Below, piece by piece: positions 12,601 through 22,075 of a DNA stretch of 64,000 bases. A model generated the notes under the pieces. It saw nothing but the letters and a program-made list of their open reading frames with translations. It made no database searches and was not told the origin of the DNA. This DNA comes from Pegoplata infirma. Taxonomy: Eukaryota > Arthropoda > Insecta > Diptera > Anthomyiidae. The translations under genes and the position numbers were made by a program. How positions within the stretch are numbered: the first letter of the stretch is position 1; each line of letters opens with the position of its first letter. The DNA is taken from contig OY992540.1 in NCBI GenBank assembly GCA_963921195.1, positions 41,377,890 through 41,441,889 of the forward strand, given 5' to 3'.

Positions 12601-15600
12601 CGCATAAAAAACTATTAAAAAAAAATATGTATACTGTTAGCAATGTATAAAAAATTGGTTGGGTTACAAAGTTTGTAAACCGAAATATCTTTTTAGGACT
12701 TCGATAAAATATTTTCTTGAAAAAGTTTTTACATGTTGCACAAGAGAGTTTGATAATTTTGTTTAGACCTAAACTTCTTTCAGCAGAGAACAAAATAAAG
12801 AAAAAAAAATAGGTAAAAGTACTAAAAAAATAAATTTCGGTTAATCGGTTAACCGACACAAATTAATCGGTTTATTTGTTATTTGAAAATTGACAATTTT
12901 AAATTATTCGAACAGTTAATCGACCAAAATTAATCGGTTAACCGATTAACGGTTAATCGATTGAATACCCTAGGTACAGGGTATAATGAATTTGTGCTGA
13001 TGTGTGTAACTACTCGCAATCGACTCAGAATAACTTTTTAAATCATTCTAGCGATGTCCGTCCGTACGTCCATCTAAATGTTGTTAACACGAAATTGGGA
13101 AAAATCGGTCCAGCTGTAGACCTAGCCCCCATACAGAGGTCCGCTTTATTTTGGCACAAATGACTCTAACCGCCGCATTATAAACATTTTTATTTTCAAA
13201 ATTTGGCAGGTAATCGTTTTTTTGTTTTCAATAATCACCATTCCAAATTTTAAAGGAATCGGACCAGTTCTTCTTGTAGCCCTCATCACCTTCCCAATAT
13301 TAATATAAATCTCTCAAATTTCATGAAAATTGAAAATATTTTTTGGAAATTTTGTTAGTTTGTGTTTAACGCATACTTTAATAACCTAATCAAATCTGAT
13401 TATAATCGGACCATTTTTGGACTTAGGCCCCATATCTAAATTTCACCCGATATTCATTTAAAGCGGTTTATTGACAACAAATAGAAGTCTATTTCACTCA
13501 AATTTGGTTTGTGAGTGTTTTTTACACTTTTTAAAGATTTGACAAAAGATAGATCCAATCGGTCCATGTTTGAACTTGGGACCTATTTTCCGTGAAACAC
13601 TGGTGTAGGGTTTTATTTGGTCAGTCTTGACAAACTATAAATTTCTTACTTGTTTTATTTTAAATACGGCTGTTAGGTTCTAAAGCATTTTTCTCAGATT
13701 TCGAAATAATTTTTCAATAGAAAAATATCAGATTTGAGACATGTTTCATCCCGAAAAGTTATCTGATTCTGAAATTTTTTTAAAACCTTTGCTTAGAGAA
13801 AAATTTTAAGGATCTGACATTATCAGAACACAACGGAATACAAGGAAGTGAAAAGTCAGACGAACTCGTTAAACTTGGAGCTGATGGTATACATATGTAG
13901 GTACCAGTTTTACCAACGATCCATTACCGGTCAGATAAGTTTTGGTACTATGGAGAACATGACGCGAATGGATTTTAGGATATTGAAAAGATTCGCAATG
14001 ACTTTGAACGTGTTTAACTTGTACTAGCAGTACAAAAAAAATTGTGATATCGCGATGGACGAAGATGTCTATGCGAAGTGTCAATCGGACACCGCCACCC
14101 TTACCTAACCTTCCCAATAGAAAAATTCAGAGCTACTGAGGCATTTTTCTCATAGAAAAGCTTTGCAATTTATTATATTTTAGCTTTAGAAAAATTGTCA
14201 GATTCTGATCCACTTTCATGTAGAAAAATTCTCAGTTATTGAGGCATTTTTCGAAAAATTCTAATATAAAAAAAAAAAATTGACGTATAGAAAAATTCTC
14301 TAGTTTAGAGACATCTTTTCCATAGAAAACTTTTCAGGTTCTAAGTTTTTTTCTATTGAAAAATTCTCTAAATTTAAAACCTGCGTCCTAAGAAAAATCC
14401 TCGGATTCTGAAACATTTTTTATACAGAAAAAGTCTGAGATTCCAAAACTTTCCTTGTACACCAAAGTTATCAGATTCTAAAAAATAAATTTTTTGATTC
14501 ATTTTTCCGATACAAATAGACTCAGGTTTTTTCTAAAACAATAACACAGATTCTAAGACATTTTCTTATAAAATTTTTCAGGTAGAAAAAAGTCTCAAAA
14601 CCTGAGATCTTTTTTTTTATAGGAACAATGTCTTTCAAGATGAGACCTATTTTCCTGTAAAAGTCTCAAATTCTCAAACATTTTTACTATAGAAAAAGTC
14701 TTATATAATAAGACATTTTTTTTTTTTAAGGAAAAATTTAGATTCTTAGAAATTTTTCCTTAAAAAAAAATTCTCAAATTATTACCTTTTTCCTTTCTCT
14801 TTCCTCCTCCTTCTTATTTTTTTCCTTAGAAAAATAGTTAAATTTTTCCTATGAAAGTTCTCAGATTTTTCCTTGAGCAAAATTTCAAGATTCCTAGACT
14901 TCTTCTAGTTACGAGAATTTAAAACAACTTTGCTTAAATAATGAAGTTACCTTATTATGGGTACCAGGGCACGAAGGAATATAAGGAAACGAGAAAGCAG
15001 ATGAACTCGAGAAACTTGGAGCAGATGGCATAGGTACCACCATAATGCTTTCACCGCCACTCCAGCATTTCAAACTAAAACGAAATACCCTTACTGTCGC
15101 CAAAGCAAATCGAAGATGGAAGGAACTTGGGACAAGTCGTATAAGCAGAATTTTATGGCCACGCTATGATTTAGGAAGAACTAAATTCTTACTTACGAGA
15201 ATAGAATGTCGTATGTTGACAGGTTTAATAACGGGACACTGTCTTGTCGGAAAACATGCCAAGAACATGAATCTTATTACGGACGCAAACTGTAAAAGGT
15301 GCGAGACACCAGACGTCGAAGAGACCATTGAACACATCCTGTGTCACTGCCCGGCTTTGGCACGAACTCGACTATCAATTATAGGAAGTTCACAGTTCGA
15401 GACTTTGGAGGAAATTACGAGGATAGACCTGAAGAGCTTGAAACAATTCGCAATGAAGGTCGAGTTGAGTTGAGGGTGGGTTGTACAAGCCTAAAAATAA
15501 GTAAATTTTTCTAGGCAAGTCCATGGCGCTCAGACTTAAAATAGTCCATTGTACCGTTAAAGGTCAATGTATTTAGTTTACATCGATAAGCGGAAAAAGT

Positions 15601-18204
15601 TTTGTGGTATCGCTATGGACCAATTGGTCTATGCGGAGTGCCCATCTGGCACCGCCACCCTAACCTAACCTAACCTAGACTTCTTTTAGATAAATGTTGG
15701 TCTCGAAAATTTTTCTGAAAATTTTCTCAAAAATTCCGACAAGATCGAAACACGTGTCGAGTAAGTCCTGCAAAATAATCATAACAATCAATTTGAAACA
15801 AACAAAAAATCTGTATAAATAGTTTCTTGAAAATTGTTACTTTGACAATATCATAGTAATGATTAGTAAAGAAATGTGACCTCGAGCTTGGAGTAATCTT
15901 TCTTAATCAGATACTATAATTTTTTTTCGAAAGAAAAGGTTTTTTTTCTATTCTTTTTTATAATGTTGCCAGATTAAATAAAATTCATCCCCAAAGATGC
16001 TGGAAAATACCCAGCGAAACGTCGATGTTTGAAAAATGAACTAAATAGTCTGTTATTTACTTTTTTAAAATAGTGACCTTGAAAGCCCATTTAGAAAAAT
16101 TCTAAACCACAAAATAAATTTGAAAAAGTTTCAGATTCTGAGACATTCTTCTCATTAAAAAAAAAAATATAAAATCACGATTTTATGGCTATTAAAGATC
16201 GGCTGCGATCTGTTAATAATTTTCACATATAGAGTTCTATTGACTATTAACTAAATAAATTTTACATTAAAAGTTTTTCTGAAGATTATTATAACTGGAT
16301 AATATGAAACTAGTAAGAAACAAACCAGGATGTCTTAAATTTTTAGAAAAATTAAAATTTTTCTTTCACACTTTTCTCAATTCAAAACCATATATGATAA
16401 AACCTTTAGTTTTTCCAAAACTAACACTTACCTCTTCAGTACCAGTTGTTCTCACTAATTCATAATTAATACTGCCTGCCTTTAGAGCATCAACTAAATC
16501 GATAACAACTTTGGCACTAGCAATGGAGGAATCATTGAAATTTCTCAATGTGGATTCTTTGCCAGCTTCTGATAATTTATTGTTAACCCATTGAACAATT
16601 TCCTTTTCAACAATGGGATTACCAGAGTTGGCCAAACGTGAAAGAATGGATAAGGTGTAGGCACGCATCAATTGCCAGATTAAAGCTAAACAAAATAATA
16701 AATTAGTCTTATTTTCCAAATATGTATAAAAAAAAACTAATCACAACAACTTACCCAAAGTTAAAGTGGCATTACCATCATTTAAATCTTGACCAGCAAT
16801 ACCCACCAAAGAGAATTTTAATTGTTTACCCAATTCAACAGCATAATTACAATTTTCCAATTTTTCCATAAATTTACGCAATGGAGTAAAACGTTTGTGT
16901 ACACGATTCCAGCTAACAATACCGGGTCTAATGATATCGAACAATTGGAAAATAACTAAACCATCAGCTAAATCCGAATACAACCAATTGACATGGGGAC
17001 TAACACCCATTGAATTCATCCAGTTACGATAGGCTAGAAGAGAGAGATAGATTTTTGAAAAATTGCCACGTTTATTGATTAAAAAAAACTTACTCTTTTC
17101 TTCACGTGTTTCTTCGATGGCCTCAAGTCCTTCTACTTGCTCGGGTTTATCCAAACCAGGATGATTGTTGAATAGATTAGCAACAAAGGCCAAATTTAAC
17201 TTGTAGACTCCATTGACTACGTCCTGTGGTGTCAAGAAGCTGCGACAGTTCAATTTGGCTGCTTGTTGCAACATAATTTCAGCTCTAGATGTTAAATCGG
17301 TCTCATGTAAAGCATCCAAATTAACATCAGCATCATTGCCAGAAATTTGTTTCAACAAATGAGTATAGATCTCAGAGTCCACAATATCTGATTGGAAATT
17401 GGTACAACGACGTGAAATACCAGCACGTTCTAAATGATGATTAACCCAACGCAATAGAATGGCCTCCGGAGACAATTTCATTAAATCTTCAAGACGTTCG
17501 TCATCAAACAATAGACCAGCTAAGCCAGGACAACTGTCCAAGGTAATATGGCTGAAGAGACCAATACGAATAATTTGCCATAATAGACCCAATACCAAAT
17601 GTGGTTTGCCCTTGGCCAAATCATGAGCATCAATATTAACAATATTACAACCAATAGCTTGTGACGATACCAAGGCCAAGGTTAAATTTTCAAATTCACG
17701 ATAAACAGTTAAATTCTTTTTATTGATGGCTCTTTCGTCAATAGTGTCGGGGCAGGAGTGATTGATGATTTTACACAATAGAATACCATCCTTAATGGAT
17801 ATATACAAATTTTTACCCTCATTATCGATGGGCAATAAATGTTTTAAATCTTGATCGTGTCCCAAATTAGAATTAATCCAATCGGAGAAGGCCAATTGTT
17901 CTTCAAGACGCACTGAATGGGTGGTACCCTCTGAGGAGATGCTGGACATGCCACCCAATGTTTCGAGATTTTCTTTTTTCGACACAACCGTTTTAAAAGT
18001 GCTGGCCACATCTTTTGACTTGAGATCCAAACAAAGATTTTCAAATTCTTCCAAATTCAATTTACCCTGATGGGAGGTGCGCTGTTTGTTTTGGAATTCA
18101 TCAATCATCTCACGTACCTGATAACCGGGTAATTTGAAACCGACCTGATCGAGTGCTTCTTTAAGTTCACTAAGGTCAATGAAACCATCTTTATTAGCAT
18201 CAAT
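9498..18204 (-). CDS. Fim: Fimbrin/plastin, actin-bundling protein (3' four coding exons)
   Basis: Cytoplasmic cross-linker that bundles actin filaments through two tandem actin-binding domains, each of two calponin-homology (CH) domains, with N-terminal EF-hands. The coding exons join as 18204-17094, 17033-16755, 16685-16432 and 9692-9498; every junction is GT..AG and keeps frame (1,839 nt, 612 residues plus stop). Counting from the first residue seen: EF-hand loop [12 protein letters not shown] at 2-13, a degenerate second EF-hand near 35-55, CH1 about 105-217 (ending [18 protein letters not shown]), CH2 about 248-350, CH3 about 372-487 ([30 protein letters not shown]), CH4 about 500-600 ([31 protein letters not shown]). 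Plastins are about 630 residues, so only about 20 N-terminal residues are missing. They lie in an upstream exon not found here; the acceptor TTTTTCCAG at 18205-18213 shows one exists. The C-terminal tail after FACMM is a 21-residue, Asn-rich extension. No frame damage: probably functional. Confidence 0.95.
10450..12972. mobile_element. hAT-like element, AATCGGTTAACCG-rich, 2.5 kb
   Basis: Flanked by the exact 8-bp duplication GGTACAGG (10442-10449, 12973-12980). The ends are TAGGGTATTCAAT and ATTGAATACCCTA, perfect for 13 bp. Both termini are dense in TTAATCGGTTAACCGATTAA-type words. Internal inverted repeats pair 11020-11160 with 12345-12470 (ACACCGTCCGACA..GATCCTGTTTCC). Contains the TTAA-flanked element 11291-12339. 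No transposase frame. A right-end relic of the same family is at 27432-27596. Confidence 0.8.
11291..12339. mobile_element. piggyBac-like non-autonomous element
   Basis: A 1,049-bp element flanked by TTAA on both sides (11287-11290, 12340-12343). The terminal inverted repeats are CCCTTTGACGACCA with one mismatch shortly after. Subterminal AGGCAAGTATACTTGCC near both ends is itself palindromic. The TTAA target and CCC..GGG ends are the piggyBac hallmark. No transposase frame seen. The host is the 10450-12972 hAT-like element, so this insertion is younger. Confidence 0.8.
13670..14935. repeat. Decayed minisatellite, about 36-42 bp period
   Basis: Consecutive degenerate copies of a unit like TCAGATTCTGAGACATTTTT followed by a CTATAGAAAAATTC-type half. 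At least two dozen copies are visible, with continuations at 15677-15735 and 16085-16155. The LINE ends at 13826-14113 and 14938-15676 interrupt it, so the array is older than those insertions. Confidence 0.6.
13826..14113 (+). pseudogene. LINE 3' end with internal deletion
   Basis: Translates as [20 protein letters not shown], the last RNase H motif, which corresponds to [20 protein letters not shown] in the copy at 14938. It then jumps to the 3' untranslated tail shared with that copy (TATCGCGATGGAC, CACCGCCACCC) and ends in TTACCTAACC. A deleted sister of the 14938-15676 element in the same orientation. Confidence 0.7.
14938..15676 (+). pseudogene. LINE 3' end (RNase H remnant and CCHC-type tail)
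   Basis: 5'-truncated non-LTR retrotransposon. It begins with an RNase H remnant [25 protein letters not shown] containing a stop. An open frame 15045-15473 follows with the typical C-terminal LINE domain: [23 protein letters not shown], then the zinc-knuckle-like [24 protein letters not shown] 3' UTR follows and ends in three CCTAA units. This arrangement (RT, RNase H, CxxC..HxxxxC) occurs in LOA/I/R1-type LINEs. Antisense to Fim. Confidence 0.8.
15740..15895. mobile_element. Fragment of the CTCGAGCC fold-back family
   Basis: ACACGTGTCGAGTAAGTCC, CTTGAAAATTGTTACT, ATTAGTAAAGAAATGTGACC and CTCGAGCTTGGAG follow the order seen in the right half of 3081-3436 with many substitutions, so it is an old copy. 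15900-16431 holds no other recognisable feature apart from a minisatellite unit near 16130. Confidence 0.6.
16432..16685 (-). CDS. Fim: Fim coding exon: end of CH3 and start of CH4
   Basis: 254 nt, starting after TTTGTTTAG with CTTTAATCTGGC (completing Ala, then LIWQLMRAY) and ending GAAGAG before GTAAGTG. It encodes [13 protein letters not shown] and the SINYELV block of CH4. The 69-bp intron 16686-16754 separates it from the CH3 exon. Confidence 0.93.
16755..17033 (-). CDS. Fim: Fim coding exon: CH3
   Basis: 279 nt, entered in phase 1 (completing Thr) and ending ACTTTGG before GTAAGTTG. It encodes most of CH3, with [35 protein letters not shown] and [12 protein letters not shown], all conserved plastin blocks. 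Confidence 0.93.
17034..17093 (-). other. Fim: 60-nt Fim intron, stop-free and in frame
   Basis: Donor AGA|GTAAGT and acceptor CTCTTCTAG|CC. Removing it gives [18 protein letters not shown], which matches the plastin signature ETREERTFRNWMNSLGV. It is exactly 20 codons without a stop, so retention would insert 20 residues at the CH2-CH3 hinge without shifting the frame. Confidence 0.9.
17094..18204 (-). CDS. Fim: Fim coding exon: EF-hands, CH1, CH2
   Basis: 1,111 nt. It starts in phase 0 after acceptor TTTTTCCAG with ATT GAT GCT (IDA) and ends in REEK plus one base before donor GTAAGT. It carries the canonical EF-hand loop with Asp, Asn, Asp, Gly, Ile and Glu at the expected positions, the linker, and CH1 and CH2 (ABD1). 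The upstream partner exon must end on a codon boundary. Confidence 0.93.
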
Positions 18205-18886
18205 CTGGAAAAACAATAAAGAAAAATTTCAAAAGTTAATATCAATAACAACAACGACACATTTTTTAACGGAATATTTTAACTTTTTTGTTTTAGTTTA
18301 TTCGCACACTCTCATTCATATTCTATGCATAAATTATTAATCAATGTTGTCATCTATTACAATACCAATTATAATGAAATGACTCATTTTCTAATTTTTT
18401 CATTCATAATTATTAAGAAAAAAATTATAATTACTTTAAGAGGGGCACCAAAGTTTGTAAATTTTTTATTTGTTTCTTTCAAAAAAAAAAAAAACATTCA
18501 TCGCTCTTAGGAGCGGGTGACAGAAATTGTATCGTTAATCATCACCATCAACAAACCAAATTTAAACCTGTTTTTTAAAAGTATTTGTTTGCAAATTTAA
18601 CAAACCTACATTTTTTAAAGTGTTTTATTTACTATTTTTTTTTGTAGAGATCTTTAAAATAATTCATTCTTTAATACTTGACCAAGAGGAACATAAATAA
18701 GAAAATTTTTTAAACCAACGTAAGAATTACCTTGGTGCCAAAAAATTGCACTCACAAAATCCAAATCAGTTATACAAATTTTTTAGCACGTTCTATTTTC
18801 GGGATATTCGTGTTTTAAATAAAGTCTGTTTTTTATTTTCTAAAATAAAACATTTGCTCGAATTTTACCTAATCAGGCATGAAGTA
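18205..18886. other. Fim upstream intron start, non-coding
   Basis: Contains the splice acceptor TTTTTCCAG (minus strand) immediately upstream of the EF-hand exon. I could not find the missing N-terminal exon in this stretch; the rest is AT-rich without features. Confidence 0.5.
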
Positions 18887-18894
18887 CTTTGTAC

Positions 18895-19391
18895 TAGAGA
18901 TGGGCAAATAAGCATGTTAGAGCGTGATTCACGCGTGAGTGTGACTGAATTCAATTTTACTCACGTGATTGTGAGTGAATGTGAGTGCGGAAAAAAATTG
19001 CGTGAGTGAGTGTGCGTGAGTAAGATTTTTGCTTGAGTGAGTGTGCGTGAGTCGATTTTTTTGCGTGATTTATTTTCTCTTCATATTTCCTTGCGTATCA
19101 AAAAAATCAACAAAACAACATTAAAATTCGGCTAAATTTAGTATTTCGTACGAAAAAAGTACAAAAAAAATGTAAAATTTTGCGGAACTTTAAATTTTGC
19201 TTGAAATTTTTGAAATTTTTTTTGTATAAATATAAGTTTTGTGAGTGTGATTCAACGTGAGTGTGAGTGAAGCTTGTGTGAGTGCACGTGAGTAGAAAAA
19301 GTATGCTCGTGAGTGAGTGTGCGTGATTCAAAAATTCCTGTCGTGAGCGTGAGTGAGTGTGAGTCAAAAATCACTCACGCGCCCATCTCTA
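18895..19391. mobile_element. hAT-like element, TAGAGATGGGC / GTGAGTGAGTG family (copy a)
   Basis: A 497-bp element, ends TAGAGATGGGC and GCCCATCTCTA, flanked by CTTTGTAC (18887-18894, 19392-19399). Both termini carry arrays of GTGAGTGAGTGTGCGTGAGT or its complement; the centre is AT-rich. Five copies with target duplications lie in the window; the duplications fit the hAT consensus nTnnnnAn. Confidence 0.88.
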
Positions 19392-19426
19392 CTTTGTACT
19401 AGAGATGGGCGCGTGAGTGATTTTCG

Positions 19427-20505
19427 AGGTGACATGACATAACCCCCATGGACATAATCCCCATGACCGAAATGAATTTGGTCATAATCCCCATAATGGT
19501 AGTGGGGACTAGAGATGGGCGCGTGAGTGAATTTTGACTCACGCACGCTCACGCTCACGAAATAAAAATATTGCTCACGCACGATCACGCACGAAATATT
19601 TTTTTTTGCTCACGTTCACACACGATTACGTGAGTAACTAGAAGTTTTCTCACGCTCACGAAATAATCACGCTCACGAAGACTCACGAAATTAAAATTAA
19701 AATTTTTTTGTACATTTTTCGATTTCTTGCACAAAAAGTATTTAATTTCCTTAAAACAATAATGAAAATATATTTAAATCACAATTTTTTATTAATTATC
19801 CTCTAAATTCAATATAATGACAATATTTTTTACTTGTTTTCTGTTTCAAACAGTACAAAAGAATCACGCAGACTCACGAAACAAAAATTACTCACGCACG
19901 AAACTATTTTTTCTAATCACGCGCACTCATGATCACGTGAGTAAAAAAAAATTTCACTTACGATCACGCGTGAATCACGAAAAATTCGTGTCACGCGCGC
20001 ATCTCTAGTGGGGACTATGACCGAAAATTATTTGGACATAATCGCAATAAAAAACGGACATAATTCCCAGATTTATGGGGATAATGATCACGTAACAAAT
20101 GGCCATAATCCCCATTATGGGGATTATGTCTTCTATACTAGTTGGTCATAATTCCCAAAATTAAAAGATTTTTTTTTTTACTTAAAATTTTTTCTGCGTA
20201 GCCGTCCTTTGGCCGGGCTTAGGGATTAAAAACTCCATGCATTAAACTTACCCATTGCAGAAAACGGGTATTATGACCAAAATTGCTTTCACATTACTCC
20301 CCATAATGTGAATGGGGGTTATGACCGAAAAAAGTTCGGTCGTAATCCCAACAAGGAACGGACATAATCCCCATTGGGATTGTGACCTCTTTGGAAACGG
20401 TCATAGTCCCCACAACTATTATGGGTATTATGACCGTAGTGAATTCGGTCATAATCCCCATTTCCGTTATGGGGGTAATGTCCGTGGGGATTATGTCCTG
20501 TTACC
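19427..20505. mobile_element. GGACATAATCCCCAT element nested in hAT-like copy b
   Basis: The ends AGGTGACATGACATAA and TTATGTCCTGTTACC are imperfect inverted repeats. The body is repeats of GGACATAATCCCCAT in both orientations and TTCGGTCATAATCCCC. It is split by the 19510-20007 hAT-like element. A truncated copy is at 5000-5203. Superfamily unknown; no coding frame. Confidence 0.75.
19510..20007. mobile_element. hAT-like element, TAGAGATGGGC family (copy c, innermost)
   Basis: A 498-bp copy flanked by GTGGGGAC (19502-19509, 20008-20015). Ends TAGAGATGGGCGCG and CGCGCATCTCTA. Subterminal CACGCTCACGAAAT and ATCACGCGTG arrays on both sides. It sits inside the 19427-20505 element, which itself sits inside copy b of the same family, so the family was active at two times. 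Confidence 0.88.
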
Positions 20506-21075
20506 AATTTTTGACTCACGCTCACGACAGGAATTTTCGAATCACGCACACTAACGCACTAGCATATTTTTTCTACTCACACTCACTCACTCACAATCAC
20601 GTGTGTAAATTTAATATAGCTCACGTGCACTCACGCAGGCTTCACTCACACTCATGTTGACTCAAACTCACAAAACTCTTATTTATAAAAAAAAAAAATT
20701 CAAAGCTAAAATTTCAAAAATCTTTCAAAATTTTCAGCAAAATTTAAAGTTCAGCGAAATTTTTTATTTTTTTTTGGGACGAAATCTTAAATTAAGCCAA
20801 ATTTAACAATTTTTTTGTTGCTTTTTTTGGTATGAAAGGAAATATGAAGAGAATATAAATCATGCAAACTCACGCAAGAAAATCGACTCACGCACACTCA
20901 CTCACGCAAAAATCTTACTCACGCACACTCACTCACGCAATTTTTTTCCGCTCACACTCACTCACAATCACGTGAGTAAAATTGAATTCAGTCACTCTCA
21001 CGAGTGATCACGCGTGAATCACGCTTTAATCTGCTCATGTGCCCATCTCTACTTTGTACCAATAAAGCAAATGTA

Positions 21076-22071
21076 CACGGTGATGTTTAGGTTCAACTTT
21101 AGTGTCGACGAAAAGTGTAAACGCAGTTCGATTTCTACAAGATTAAATGTCACAAAACTGTTAACAGCGAAATCGTAGCTGCTCGCACTCGCGAGATATC
21201 GCGAAATAAGTGTTTTTGTATTTTCTAAAATTTTGACAATGAAGTTTTTTGAATATCTTCAAAAACTGAGTATGCAGTTTTAATTGTATTTATTTACAGG
21301 TCACAAGACATCTTCTCAATTTCGCGAGAAATCGCAAAATAAAAAAAAATTGTATTTGTCGCGTAAATTAGCAGTCAAGATATTGATTTGAGCAGTTTTA
21401 CCACCTTTAACCACATAAAATTTAAAATGCATACAATACTGCATTTTGTGTTCTTCAACAAGAAAAACCCCCAAAAAGCTGTTTTTCGCTATTTCTTGCG
21501 AAAGTGAGCAGCTATAATTTTTTTGTGGGCAGTTTTAATTTCTTCAACATTCTCAAATCAAACTGCATACCACTTTTTTTTATTATTTCTAAAGAACTTG
21601 TTTTAAAATATAAATAAATATTAAAAAAAATTATATAATTATTTAACACCTACAATTTCGATGTCAACAGCTGTGTGACCTTTGATCAAGCACAAGTAAA
21701 ACTGCATACCTGCATACCATGTTTTTTAGAAATTTTAAAGAAACCTATCTAAAGATAAAAAAACAAAAACAACAAAAAATTAATTTCGCGATTTCTCGCG
21801 AACTAAAGATAGGATTTCATGTTTACTGTTTTTTGCCCTTTAAATAAGTACAATTAAATCTGTGTACTCAGTTTTTGAAAATATTTAAAAAACTTCAATG
21901 TCAAAAATTTAAAAAATTAAAAAACATTAATTTCGCGTTATCTCGCGAATGCGAGCAGCTACGATTTCGCTGTTAACAGTTTTGTGACATTTAATCTTGT
22001 AAAAATCGAACTGTGCTTACACTTTTCGTAGACACTAAAGTTCAACCTAAACATCGCTGAGGCTCACCGTG
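21076..22071. mobile_element. 1-kb element with ~220-bp inverted repeats, possibly Chapaev-like
   Basis: Ends CACGGTGATGTTTAGG and TCACCGTG, flanked by TGTA (21072-21075, 22072-22075). The arms pair over about 220 bp, including TTTAGTGTCGACGAAAAG, TCACAAAACTGTTAACAG and the CTCGCACTCGCGAGATATC region; the left end lacks 8 bp present at the right. A CAC start with a 4-bp duplication fits Chapaev-type (CMC) elements, but this is inference. No transposase. Confidence 0.65.
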
Positions 22072-22075
22072 TGTA

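Larger units (their letters stand above)
10422..13653 (+). mobile_element. DINE-1-like element, family B, complete but interrupted
   Basis: Starts with TATACCCTACACCACTCTG and ends in CTATAAATTTCTTACTTG. Family B differs from A by ACCCTACACCAC, by the GTCCGTCCGTACGTCCATC block, and by lines such as AAAATCGGTCC and GACCTAGCCCCCATACA. The 10450-12972 hAT-like element interrupts it only 28 bp from its 5' end; without it this copy is about 0.7 kb. The 3' end has a weak stem (GTCAGTCTTGACAAACTATA) about 15 nt from ACTTG. Confidence 0.7.
9693..16431 (-). other. Fim: 6.7-kb last Fim intron, filled with mobile elements
   Basis: Donor GAG|GTAAGTG at 16431 and acceptor TTATTTAAAG at 9693. It contains a DINE-B copy (10422-13653) holding a hAT-like and a piggyBac-like element, a decayed minisatellite, two LINE 3' ends and a fold-back fragment. 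The LINEs lie on the plus strand, antisense to Fim. The other two introns seen are 60 and 69 bp, so nearly all the excess length is inserted repeats. 9693-10420 holds nothing I recognise. Confidence 0.85.
19400..21051. mobile_element. hAT-like element, TAGAGATGGGC family (copy b, with nested elements)
   Basis: Starts TAGAGATGGGC immediately after the CTTTGTAC at 19392-19399, which it shares with copy a, and ends GCCCATCTCTA followed by a third CTTTGTAC (21052-21059). Its left terminal array is split by the 19427-20505 element; the two halves read GTGAGTGATTTT and ATTTTTGACTCACG, suggesting a short ATTTT duplication. Right subterminal CACACTCACTCACGCAAAA arrays are at 20555-20660 and 20885-21030. 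Confidence 0.85.

Noticed and set aside
15655..15676. Interstitial insect telomere repeat (TTAGG)n
   Set aside because: Only about three units, at the exact 3' end of a LINE fragment; it is the element's tail.
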